Source: PHBD01 sp964578535
GTDB lineage: Bacteria; Desulfobacterota; Syntrophia; Syntrophales; PHBD01
NCBI GenBank assembly: GCA_964578535.1
Contig: CAZODI010000016.1
Location: forward strand, 4,603-68,602
Reading direction: 5' to 3'
DNA length: 64,000 nucleotides
Position numbers and translations under genes: made by a program. The notes beneath the pieces were generated by a model, which was given only the letters and a program-made list of their open reading frames with translations, was not told where the DNA came from and searched no databases. Below, in pieces: positions 43,670 through 51,851 of the stretch (positions are counted from its first letter, which is position 1; every line of letters starts with the position of its first letter).

Positions 43670-43698
43670 AGGATATATATTAATTTTATATAGGTCAA
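43670..43698 (-). promoter_or_regulatory. Promoter of the PadR operon with an AT-rich dyad
   Basis: On the minus strand TTGACC (43693-43698), a 17-bp spacer and TATCCT (43670-43675). The spacer holds TATATA-N7-TATATA-type symmetry (about 43674-43692), like PadR operators. A PadR dimer there would block RNA polymerase. Confidence 0.7.
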
Positions 43699-43829
43699 GG
43701 CGAATTTTCAACCCCGATGGATAGTCAGATCATAAATGTCCGGATAGATTGGGCATATGGACATCCTCGGGGCAGAGAGCCGACCTTGCGGCTTCCCTTA
43801 TGCTACGAGGAGATGGCCTGGTGCCGTGC

Positions 43830-46334
43830 TCACGTGTTCGGCCGCCTTGACAGCTCCCGCCGGATCGCCGGACCGATCCGCTCCTGCGTGTAAGGCTTCC
43901 GGACATGGGCGCCGGCTCCGATCTCCAGGACCTTCCGGAGGCGGTCCGTCTCCGAGTATCCGCTGACGATGATCGCCTTCTGGCCCGGGTTGATCTCCAG
44001 AATCCGCCGATAGGTCTCCAGGCCGTCGATCCCCGGAGCCATGATCATGTCCAGGACCAGCAGGTCCACCGGGTGCTTCCGGATGTATTCCACCGCCTCC
44101 TCCCCGCTGGATACGGCCTGCACACGGTAATTCAACTGGCCGAGCATGCTGACGGCCAGATCCCTCTGCCCTTCCACATCGTCCACGACGAGGATCGTCT
44201 CCCCCCGTCCCCGGTATTCCTCGGGGAGCGCATCCGGCGGCTTCTCCGCCATCTCTTCCCGGGTCACGGGGAAATACAGCGTGAACGTGCTCCCCTGCCC
44301 CTCCGTGCTCGCAACGTCGATAAAGCCGGCGTGGTCCTTGACCGTACCCCAGACGACGGGCAGGCCCAGGCCCGTGCCGCTCATGCCCATTGCCTTTTTC
44401 GTGTAGAAGGGCTCGAAGATCTTGCCAAGGTCCGCGGCTGCAATGCCGCGACCCGTGTCCGACACGGACAGAACGGTGTAATCCCCCTCCACCATCCTGT
44501 CATGTCCCGGAAGGGGCCGGTCCACATAGCGGCTCCCGGTCCGGATCGTCACCTCCCCTTCACCGGAGATGGACTCCATCGTAAAGGACAGAAGGTTTGT
44601 CACCGTTTTGGCGAGGTGGTTCGGCGAGCCCTTGATGGTCAACAGCGCATCATCGAGTTCCGCCCGGATAGTCACCCCGGGACGGCCTCCTTTCAGCTTA
44701 TCCAGCTCGGGACTCTTCAGGCAGGCCCGGACGATCCCGTTCAGATCCAGCACCTCCGTAACGGCCACCCCCCTCCTGGCCAGCGTCAACAGGTCCTGGA
44801 TGATGGCGGCGCCCTTCTCGCCGGAGTTCAGGATATTCCCGGCATAGCGGCGCAGCGGGCTGTCTTCCGGCAGTTTGCCCAACAGCAGCTCCGCATAGCC
44901 CACCAGCACGCCCAGAACGTTGTTCAGGTCGTGGGCCACCCCTCCGGCAAGGGTTCCCAGGGATTCCATCCTTTCGGCCCGGGCCAGACGCTCATGCAGC
45001 TTCCTGCGCTCGGTGTTGTCGCGCCAGGTCGCGAGAACAAGCCTCATTCCCTTGAACATGACGGAAGTCAGCATTGCGTCCAGCCAATATTCCTCACCGT
45101 CGGACCTCCTGACAACCCACTCGAAGCGATGGGAGCCGTTCCGCTCGGCGATCTCGACCATCTGCTTCATCTTCTCGGAAGACAGCGAGCCGTCTGGTTG
45201 GCGATTCGGGAGGATGTCGGTCCATTCCATCCGTTGAAGATGGGATTTGCCGGGATAGCCCGTGATGCGCAGGGCCGCATCGTTGCAGTCGATGAAGCGG
45301 CCGTCCCGGATGAGCAGGTGCGCGTCGTCGGCTCTTTCGAAGACCAGGCGGAAGAGCTCCTCGCTTTCCCGGACCCTCTGCCCCGCCATCAGCCTGGCAA
45401 TCGCCGGGCCGATCTGGAGGGCAATCACCTCCAGGGCCTGCCTGTCCTGTTCGGAGAGCTGTTCATGCACATGGGAGCCGAGGTTCAGGCTACCGATGAC
45501 CCTGTCCTCGTGCCAGATCGGAACGATTCCGGCGGACCGGATCCCCTCGGCGGCCAGTTCGTGCGCATTGACCAAGTGCTGCAAGTCACGGGCTCCGAGA
45601 TACAGGATCCTCCCTTCGAGGACGATTTGCGTCAACTCGGACGAGGCCGCAAAATGCCTCGACCGGTCTGCAAACGTCTCCGAGACCTCCCGGACATGAA
45701 CCAGGTTCACCGCGCCGGTTCCCTCATCAATGAAGTAGATCCCCCCCGAGTCGCACTGCGTCGCCTCGATACAGGCATCCATGCAGGCCTGCGCCGCCTC
45801 CTCGATGGAGGTCGTCTTCATGAGGGCCAGGGCCAGCTCCTTCTGGATTCCGATCAGCCTTTCCGCCTGCCTGCTGCCGGTGATATCCCGGATGACCGCA
45901 ACCAGGGAATCGACGGCGCCTTCTTCACTCCGGACCGGGGCCAGCGAAAGCTGGACGTCCAGGAGGGAACCGTCCTTCCGGATGAGCCGCTTTTCCGCGA
46001 TCACCGCCGGGTCTTCTCCGTCGAGAATGTTCCGGATCCAGGAGAGATCCTCTTCGAGCTCCTCCGGCGGCGTCAGGTCCTGCCAGCGGACTCCCCGCAG
46101 CTCCTCCCGGCTGTACTGGAGGATGCGGCACACCTCATCGCCGATCTCGATCCAGTGGCCGTCCGGACGGATGATGGCAATGCCCAGCTGGGGCAGGTTG
46201 AAGAAATGCCGGTATCGCTCCTCGCGAGCCTGCGCATCCGCCGCCGGACCCCGACCGCTCCCTTCCCGCGATTCGAGCTCTGCGATGCGACGTTCCGCGG
46301 CCTCCAGCGCTTCCAGAAGCCGGGCCCTGGTCAT
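43830..46334 (-). CDS. Hybrid sensor histidine kinase, PAS-GAF-PAS and receiver
   Basis: A protein of about 834 residues. An N-terminal coiled coil is followed by PAS1 (about 45-170, YRHFFNLPQLGIAIIRPDGH), GAF (about 180-325, TSIEEAAQACMDACIEATQ), PAS2 (about 335-455), HisKA with LAGGVAHDLNNVLGVLVGYA, HATPase (GMSGTGLGLPVVWGTVKDHA) and a C-terminal receiver with LLVLDMIMAPGIDG. No membrane helices. The start is uncertain: ATG at 46334 with AAAGG is preferred, with a GTG at 46358 and an ATG at 46349 possible. It has its own promoter. No partner regulator adjoins it. Confidence 0.9.
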   Translation of the reverse strand: MTRARLLEALEAAERRIAELESREGSGRGPAADAQAREERYRHFFNLPQLGIAIIRPDGHWIEIGDEVCRILQYSREELRGVRWQDLTPPEELEEDLSWIRNILDGEDPAVIAEKRLIRKDGSLLDVQLSLAPVRSEEGAVDSLVAVIRDITGSRQAERLIGIQKELALALMKTTSIEEAAQACMDACIEATQCDSGGIYFIDEGTGAVNLVHVREVSETFADRSRHFAASSELTQIVLEGRILYLGARDLQHLVNAHELAAEGIRSAGIVPIWHEDRVIGSLNLGSHVHEQLSEQDRQALEVIALQIGPAIARLMAGQRVRESEELFRLVFERADDAHLLIRDGRFIDCNDAALRITGYPGKSHLQRMEWTDILPNRQPDGSLSSEKMKQMVEIAERNGSHRFEWVVRRSDGEEYWLDAMLTSVMFKGMRLVLATWRDNTERRKLHERLARAERMESLGTLAGGVAHDLNNVLGVLVGYAELLLGKLPEDSPLRRYAGNILNSGEKGAAIIQDLLTLARRGVAVTEVLDLNGIVRACLKSPELDKLKGGRPGVTIRAELDDALLTIKGSPNHLAKTVTNLLSFTMESISGEGEVTIRTGSRYVDRPLPGHDRMVEGDYTVLSVSDTGRGIAAADLGKIFEPFYTKKAMGMSGTGLGLPVVWGTVKDHAGFIDVASTEGQGSTFTLYFPVTREEMAEKPPDALPEEYRGRGETILVVDDVEGQRDLAVSMLGQLNYRVQAVSSGEEAVEYIRKHPVDLLVLDMIMAPGIDGLETYRRILEINPGQKAIIVSGYSETDRLRKVLEIGAGAHVRKPYTQERIGPAIRRELSRRPNT

Positions 46335-46405
46335 GTCCTGCCTTTTCATGTCGTTCACCGGGGATCGATTGGTTCTCGGACCGTCTTCGATGTTCTTATG
46401 AAAAA

Positions 46406-46434
46406 AGCATATTGGGAAGGGCTTTGCATGTCAA
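46406..46434 (-). promoter_or_regulatory. Sigma-70 promoter of the third kinase
   Basis: On the minus strand consensus TTGACA (46429-46434), a 17-bp spacer and TATGCT (46406-46411), about 70 bases before the kinase start. Confidence 0.8.
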
Positions 46435-46498
46435 CGACGTGTTTCAGGGATGGCAATCCGGTGACGGAGGAAAGATCGGTGGCATCGAGGCAAGGCGG

Positions 46499-46524
46499 AA
46501 AGGGGGGACGACAGGTGCCCCCCG
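46499..46524 (-). terminator. Possible terminator after the thioesterase
   Basis: GGGGGGAC (46502-46509) and GT-G-CCCCCC (46515-46523) can pair with one bulge. Only three T residues follow on the minus strand, so it is weak. It lies 23 bases past the thioesterase stop codon. Confidence 0.4.
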
Positions 46525-46546
46525 ATCCTGTTTCAGCGAATCCTCT

Positions 46547-46996
46547 TTATACTTTTCTGATCTGAAAACTCCCCCGGGCCGTGCAGCAGACGGTCCCGTT
46601 CTCGTCCTTCAATTCGAACTCCTTGACGAAATCCGCCTTCCCGACGCTGTCCGCCGTCTTCCTGAGATCCTCGATCTCGTCCCGCGTGAAGGATGTCTCG
46701 ATGGTCATGTCGGTCATGGCCGGGCGCCGGTAGACAATGGACGCCTCCTTCAGGATGGGAATGTATTTTTTCAGGTCGAAACAGGAGCTGAAGAGGACGC
46801 CCCCCGTGTAGTCCGCCAGGGAAAAGAGGGACCCGGCATAGACCATGCCGACGTGGTTGATGTTCGGCTCTTTCGGCAGCCGGACTTTCACGTCTCCGGG
46901 ATCGAACCGCTCGATCTTCACCCCCATCTTGCCGACGATCCTGATGATGTTTTCCAGCGCCGCTACGGCTTCCTTCCTGGACTCGCTGATGGCCAT
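46547..46996 (-). CDS. PaaI/YiiD-type hotdog thioesterase
   Basis: A 149-residue hotdog-fold protein. The core INHVGMVYAGSLFSLADYTG is the PaaI/DUF4442 pattern in which Asn and Asp near the helix handle the acyl-CoA thioester. It continues with YIPILKEASIVYRRPAMTDM. It likely hydrolyses an acyl-CoA to release CoA. The ATG at 46996 has AAGGAGG. It follows the flavoprotein gene at 47072 by 75 bases and may share its TetR control. Confidence 0.85.
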   Translation of the reverse strand: MAISESRKEAVAALENIIRIVGKMGVKIERFDPGDVKVRLPKEPNINHVGMVYAGSLFSLADYTGGVLFSSCFDLKKYIPILKEASIVYRRPAMTDMTIETSFTRDEIEDLRKTADSVGKADFVKEFELKDENGTVCCTARGSFQIRKV

Positions 46997-47071
46997 CGAT
47001 TCCTCCTTTTCGGGGTTTAGACTCCTGTAAGTATTCCTTTTTTCCACCTTCCACGCGGCCGGGTCGCGGGT

Positions 47072-49003
47072 TCAGGCCTTCAGGCCGGCGGCCAGTCCCT
47101 CCTGCATGGCCTCCTTGATCATGCGGGGCCGGACACAGTCGCCGACGACCACAACTTCCGGGGCCGTGCCCCGGAACGCCTCCACCGCCTTCGGGTCGAC
47201 CCGGAGGCCCGCGGCGAGAACGACCCAATCGGCCTCGATGAACTCGGGGGTCCCCTGCCGGTTGACCCTCACGCCCCGGTCGGTGATCTCCTCCACGGTG
47301 GTCCGGTTCTCCAGGCGGATGCCCAGCATCTTCAGCATCCCCAGGAAAAACGGCCGATAGCTGGTCGAGACCGTGGGTGCCAGGCGGTCCAGCATCTCCA
47401 GGACGGTGACACCCGTGACGCCCTGTCCCTTCGTGACCAGGAACTCCGCCGTCTCGCAGCCCACGAGGCCGCCGCCCAGGACGACAACCTTCCCGCGGAG
47501 GGTCTTCCTCCCCGTCAGAACGTCTTCCGCGGAGACCACGCGGTCCGACCGGATGCCCGGGATATCCGGGACCATGGGCACGGCCCCGACCGCCACGACC
47601 AGGACGTCGGGCTTTTCGCGTTCGACCGTCGCGACATCCAGAGCGGTGCCCAGGCGGATCTCGACGCCGGCCTTTCGGGCCCGCACGGCCAGGCTCCGTG
47701 CCAGGTTTTGGATGTCCTCCTTGTGGGGCGGCAGGCATCCCACCCGAAGCCAGCCTCCCGGCTCGTTTTCCTTCTCGAAGAGCGTGACCCGGTGCCCCCT
47801 TCCGGCGGCGACGAGGGCCGCCTCCAGCCCTGCGGGACCGCCGCCGGCAACGTAGATCTTCCGAGGCTTGTCTGCTGCCGCGGGGACGAAATCAAGCTCG
47901 TGGCCCGCAAATGGGTTGACCGTGCAGGAGACCGAGGCGGGGCCGTGGGGATCCTTGTAGATGACCAGGATGTCGGAGAGGCAGTTGCCGCAGGCCAGGC
48001 AGGGAACGATCTCCTCGACACGCCCTTCCCTCGCCTTGTTCGGGAGAAGCGGATCCGCAATGAAGGCCCGTCCCATGCCGATGAAATCCGCCTTCCCCTC
48101 CGCCAGGATCCGCTCGGCCGTGGCCGGGTCGTTGATCCTGTTCGCGGCGATGACGGGGATGCCGACGACGCCCTTGATCGCCCCGGCGAGGTCCGCAAAG
48201 CCGCCCTTGGGAACGACAGGGGCCACCGTCGGCACCGGCGACTCGTGCCAGCCGGTGTATGTATTGATGAAGCTCACGCCGGCTTCCTCCAGCGCCCGGG
48301 CCACGCCCTTCGATGTCTCGATCGTGTGTCCCCCGGGCATCTGCTCCTCTACGTTGAGGCGCACGCCCAGCGGGAAATCGTTCCCCGCCTCCTTCCGGAT
48401 GGCCCCGACGATCTCCAGGAGGATCCGCATCCGGTTTTCCAGGCTCCCGCCGTACTCGTCCTCCCGCCGGTTCGTGATGGGCGATAGAAAGCGGTTCAGG
48501 AGGTAGCCACCGCCCACGATGAACTCGACGGCGTCGAATCCCCCCTCGCGGGCCCGGCGGGCCGACGTTCCGTATTCCCTGACGATGTGGTGAATCTCAT
48601 CCACCGTGAGCGCCCGGGGAGTCTGCCGCAGCATCTGGTTCAGCACGGGGGAGGGACCGACCAGCTCGGCCGGCCTGTCCCCGAAGGACACGTGATAGGA
48701 GACGATGAGCTGGCAGGCGCTCTTTGCCCCTTCCGCACGGAGGGCATCCGTGAGCCGCCGGATTCCCGGCAGGTACCGGTCGTCGTATATGGCCGGTGCC
48801 AGGAACGACCCGACGTCGAGAGGCGAAAAGGGGATCATGATCAGCCCGGCGCCCCCTTTCGCCCGCTCGGTGAAATAGGCGATGAAGCGGTCGCCGACGG
48901 TGCCGTCGGCCTCGGAATAGCCCATGGTCATGGGCAGCATGACGATCCGGTTCCTGATCTCCAGGTTTCCGATGCGTCCGGGTGCAAACAGATGCGGAAA
49001 CAT
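47072..49003 (-). CDS. 2,4-dienoyl-CoA reductase-like Fe-S flavoprotein
   Basis: A 643-residue protein with two parts. Residues 1-370 are an old-yellow-enzyme FMN barrel (FAPGRIGNLEIRNRIVMLPM, NRREDEYGGSLENRMRI). Residues 380-643 are an FAD/NAD(P)H pyridine-disulfide module (YVAGGGPAGLEAALVAAGRG and VVLGGGLVGCETAEFLV). Between them, CLACGNCLSD and a later Cys (SVSCTVNPF) hold a 4Fe-4S cluster as in FadH. It would reduce an enone or 2,4-dienoyl-CoA with NAD(P)H. The ATG at 49003 follows GAAAGGAG. It lies upstream of the thioesterase gene. Trimethylamine-dehydrogenase-type relatives are an alternative. Confidence 0.92.
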   Translation of the reverse strand: MFPHLFAPGRIGNLEIRNRIVMLPMTMGYSEADGTVGDRFIAYFTERAKGGAGLIMIPFSPLDVGSFLAPAIYDDRYLPGIRRLTDALRAEGAKSACQLIVSYHVSFGDRPAELVGPSPVLNQMLRQTPRALTVDEIHHIVREYGTSARRAREGGFDAVEFIVGGGYLLNRFLSPITNRREDEYGGSLENRMRILLEIVGAIRKEAGNDFPLGVRLNVEEQMPGGHTIETSKGVARALEEAGVSFINTYTGWHESPVPTVAPVVPKGGFADLAGAIKGVVGIPVIAANRINDPATAERILAEGKADFIGMGRAFIADPLLPNKAREGRVEEIVPCLACGNCLSDILVIYKDPHGPASVSCTVNPFAGHELDFVPAAADKPRKIYVAGGGPAGLEAALVAAGRGHRVTLFEKENEPGGWLRVGCLPPHKEDIQNLARSLAVRARKAGVEIRLGTALDVATVEREKPDVLVVAVGAVPMVPDIPGIRSDRVVSAEDVLTGRKTLRGKVVVLGGGLVGCETAEFLVTKGQGVTGVTVLEMLDRLAPTVSTSYRPFFLGMLKMLGIRLENRTTVEEITDRGVRVNRQGTPEFIEADWVVLAAGLRVDPKAVEAFRGTAPEVVVVGDCVRPRMIKEAMQEGLAAGLKA

Positions 49004-49352
49004 ATCCTGCTCCTTTCGTGAAAGCCCCTCTCCGGGGCCGGCTACCGACCCGTCAGCCCGACGGCACGGGCGGAACGACTGCTGCGGGACCTTCTGTGGG
49101 TCGATTTCCTCTTCACCGGCCATGCCCCGCAAATCCGGTGCCAATGGGGTCATTATCTCAATTGTTTATCATATCGAACATTTACGAAAAGACAGGAATG
49201 TCTGTTTCCCCCCTTTTGATTGGTCAGAAGTCAACATACGGACTGCACCGCTGACACGGATCGTGGACCGGCTGTTCCCCATCCAGGTCTGTCAGGTAAA
49301 TAATGAAGGCTGGGACAGAATATGAACATGTTCATTGTATCGGCAACAACAG
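49004..49352. promoter_or_regulatory. Flavoprotein upstream region with a TetR-type operator
   Basis: This 349-bp gap has AT-rich DNA at 49150-49205 and the dyad TGAACATGTTCA at 49323-49334 (ATGAACATGTTCAT in full). The dyad shares TGAAC-N2-GTTCA with 50027-50038 at the adjacent TetR gene. No complete open frame or certain -35/-10 pair was found. Confidence 0.6.
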
Positions 49353-49979
49353 TCAGTGCGACCGCAGGCCGTCGATAAAGATCTCGAGGTAATCCAGCGT
49401 CGCCTGCCGGTAATCCTTCCTCCCCTGTTTCATCCGATTCTCCTGGAACTGGATCATGCCGATGAAGGCGCTCCAGAAAATGACCGCACCCGCGTATGGA
49501 TTGACGTCTTTGAAAACCCCTTTCTCGATGCCCTCCTGGATGACGATCTCCCCCTGCTTGAGGTTGCAGCGCATGATGCATTTGAACTGCTCCAGCCGGT
49601 CCTCCGGCAGCAGCTTCGAGTACTCTTCCTCGTTGTAGCGGATCAGGAGGTGATAAGCATCCACGTCCTTGTCATAAAACTCGTAGATCGCCCGGCCGAG
49701 GCGTCGCAGCCGATTGTCGGAGTCGTCCTCCTTGTCTTCGGCAATCTGGACGAGGTGCTTGGAAATGCATTCGAGAGCCGGCTGGACCAGGCAGAAATAA
49801 AGATCCGATTTGCTCTTGAAATACAGATAGATGGTTCCCTTTGCGATCTGGGCACGGGCCGCGATGTCCTCGATGGTCGAATCCCGGAACCCCTTCTCCC
49901 GAAAAACGGCCGCCGCGCTGTCGAGAATCAGCTTGATCCTGGCATTCTTCCCCGGCTGTGTTCTTTCCGTATTACCCAT
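49353..49979 (-). CDS. TetR/AcrR-family transcriptional regulator
   Basis: A 208-residue TetR protein. The helix-turn-helix is at residues 15-60 (FRDSTIEDIAARAQIAKGTI then YLYFKSKSDL). The rest is a helical ligand domain. It resembles acyl-CoA-responsive members in its C-terminal style, but the ligand is unknown. A consensus promoter with an overlapping dyad lies upstream (50027-50069), and the same dyad occurs before the flavoprotein gene, so it probably represses itself and the flavoprotein-thioesterase pair. Confidence 0.93.
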   Translation of the reverse strand: MGNTERTQPGKNARIKLILDSAAAVFREKGFRDSTIEDIAARAQIAKGTIYLYFKSKSDLYFCLVQPALECISKHLVQIAEDKEDDSDNRLRRLGRAIYEFYDKDVDAYHLLIRYNEEEYSKLLPEDRLEQFKCIMRCNLKQGEIVIQEGIEKGVFKDVNPYAGAVIFWSAFIGMIQFQENRMKQGRKDYRQATLDYLEIFIDGLRSH

Positions 49980-50026
49980 ATAATATCATACACTTATCTT
50001 GATTCTGCTGGTGCCTTTCCGTTCAC

Positions 50027-50069
50027 TGAACGCGTTCATTCAATTAGACCACGGCCGTCCCGGTGTCAA
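50027..50069 (-). promoter_or_regulatory. TetR autoregulated promoter and operator
   Basis: On the minus strand TTGACA (50064-50069), a 17-bp spacer and TAATTG (50041-50046). The palindrome TGAACGCGTTCA (50027-50038) begins two bases past the -10 and covers the start site. This is the classic position for autorepression. The same TGAAC-N2-GTTCA pattern is at 49323-49334. Confidence 0.78.
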
Positions 50070-50170
50070 GAATAATGGAATTCCTCTTCTCGTTCATGCC
50101 TCTGAATGAATTTCTTTAAGGTCCTATCTTCTTGTTAAATTGTATACTTCGATGGAAGCCAGCCTTTCCC

Positions 50171-50212
50171 GCAAAAGCGAAGGCCGGAACATCGGGGCGG
50201 TTCCGGCCCTTC
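50171..50212 (-). terminator. Intrinsic terminator of the lipid-redox operon
   Basis: GGCCGGAAC (50182-50190) and GTTCCGGCC (50200-50208) form a 9-bp stem, followed on the minus strand by TTCGCTTTTGC. It lies about 45 bases past the last gene of the operon. Confidence 0.7.
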
Positions 50213-50252
50213 ATATAAAAAGTATCGAAAATACGTGCCTGTACGTGCGCGT

Positions 50253-51770
50253 TCAGGAGACGCCGTAGTCCTTCCCGGTGATCCGGGAGGCGCAGATGAG
50301 GCCCGCCGCCACCGCGCAGTCCATGGCCACGCCGTAGCCCTTGACGGTATCGCCGGTGAAGTAGAGCCCTTCCACGCCGGGGGCCTCGACGGGGGCCTTC
50401 AGGGTGCCCGCCTGGGTCTTCGACTTCGCCACGCCCTCCAGTTTCCAGGCCGTCGGGAAGAGGGCCCAGTCCATGCTCTTCTTGAACCCGGGGTAGCGGC
50501 GCTCCAGGTAGTCGATGATGAGCCGGCAGGCCTTCGCCATCAGATCCCGGTTTTTCGCCTCCTTTTCCGTCACCGGGGCATAGGCCGTCATCAGGTGCTT
50601 TCCGCCGGGGGCGCAGGAGGGGTCCGTCTGGGACTGGACGTTCCAGCACATGTAGACATTGTACTCGAAGCCCTCCTCCTTGGGGATGACGTACGTGTCC
50701 TTCACGCCGACCTTCCACTCCCGCTCCGGCAGGACGAGCCGGTTCAGTCCGAAATAGGGCGCAATGGAGCCGTACCCGTAGAGTCCCTCCATCCGGTCGG
50801 CCCACTCGGAGGGAAAGGAGCCCTTGTCGGCCACCTTGAAGGTGTCCTGGATGGGGATGTTGCTGACCACCCGGGAGGCCTTGATTCTCCTCGCGGCTCC
50901 GGTCCCGTCCTCGACCATGATGCCGACGGCCCGGCCGTTTTCGATCAGGATCTCCCGGACGCGGGTGCCCAGCTCCAGGGTCCCGCCCATCTCCAGGAAG
51001 CGGTTCGCCACGGCCTGGCTCCAGCGCATGATGCCCCCGGTGGTGAACCCGGAGGGCCACTTCGCCCGCCCGGCCTTGAAACGCGGGTTGATCACCGTCC
51101 CCATGTAGCGGAAGATGTCGCCGATGGAGATGTCGTCGGGGTCATTGATCGTGGTGATCAGGGTGGACACCGCGTGGATCATGCCGAAGATCGTCTTGTT
51201 CTCGTAGAGCCCGTTGTCCTTGCACCACTGGGTGACGGAGACGGACTCCAGGCGGTCGAAGTCTCCATCCTTGAGCCTGGCCGCCGCGAGATAGAACTTG
51301 ACGAAGGGAATCTTATTGTCCTCGGCGATCTTCTTCAGGCGCTCGTCCATCTTCCCGGCGTCGAAATCCAGGTACCATTCATCGCCGATATAGGTGCTGT
51401 TGACGTTTCCCACCATGGGGACGCCGGAGCCGATCCGCTCGTCGAGATCCAGGAAATACCCGTCGCCGTTGAGGGCCACGCCGTGGTAACCCACGTCCAG
51501 CGTGTACCCCTTCAGCATCTGCCGGGCGATGATGTCCTCAAGGGACGGCTCGGCATAGGGGATCCAGGTGTACTGCTTCGCCAGGAGCGACTTGTACCAG
51601 GAGGCCCCATGCCAGAGGATCTCCTCCCCGCGGATCGTCAGGGCCCGTCCCCCGACGCGGTCGCACTGCTCCACCAGGAGCGTCTTCAGCCCTTCCTTCG
51701 CGGCCAGGGAGGCGACGGTCAGCCCGCCGACTCCGGCTCCGATGACAATCACATCATACTTTTCTTCCAT
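50253..51770 (-). CDS. CrtI-like FAD-dependent oxidoreductase
   Basis: A 505-residue flavoprotein of the phytoene desaturase/carotenoid isomerase type. The FAD-binding motif VIGAGVGGLTVASLAA is at the N-terminus. The C-terminal GLYFTGDTVKGYGVAMDCA motif is typical of CrtI/CrtISO families. It would desaturate, saturate or isomerise a lipid polyene or ring. The ATG at 51770 follows GGAGAC. It is the last gene of a seven-gene operon that holds a second CrtI-like protein (53489-54841), so the two may act together. The real substrate is unknown; no carotenoid synthase gene is present in the window. Confidence 0.88.
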   Translation of the reverse strand: MEEKYDVIVIGAGVGGLTVASLAAKEGLKTLLVEQCDRVGGRALTIRGEEILWHGASWYKSLLAKQYTWIPYAEPSLEDIIARQMLKGYTLDVGYHGVALNGDGYFLDLDERIGSGVPMVGNVNSTYIGDEWYLDFDAGKMDERLKKIAEDNKIPFVKFYLAAARLKDGDFDRLESVSVTQWCKDNGLYENKTIFGMIHAVSTLITTINDPDDISIGDIFRYMGTVINPRFKAGRAKWPSGFTTGGIMRWSQAVANRFLEMGGTLELGTRVREILIENGRAVGIMVEDGTGAARRIKASRVVSNIPIQDTFKVADKGSFPSEWADRMEGLYGYGSIAPYFGLNRLVLPEREWKVGVKDTYVIPKEEGFEYNVYMCWNVQSQTDPSCAPGGKHLMTAYAPVTEKEAKNRDLMAKACRLIIDYLERRYPGFKKSMDWALFPTAWKLEGVAKSKTQAGTLKAPVEAPGVEGLYFTGDTVKGYGVAMDCAVAAGLICASRITGKDYGVS

Positions 51771-51851
51771 GTCTCCATCCTCATCCGGTCTTGACAACCT
51801 TCATGCACAACCTCCAGCATGCATCTTGCCACATTGAATATATTGATTATT

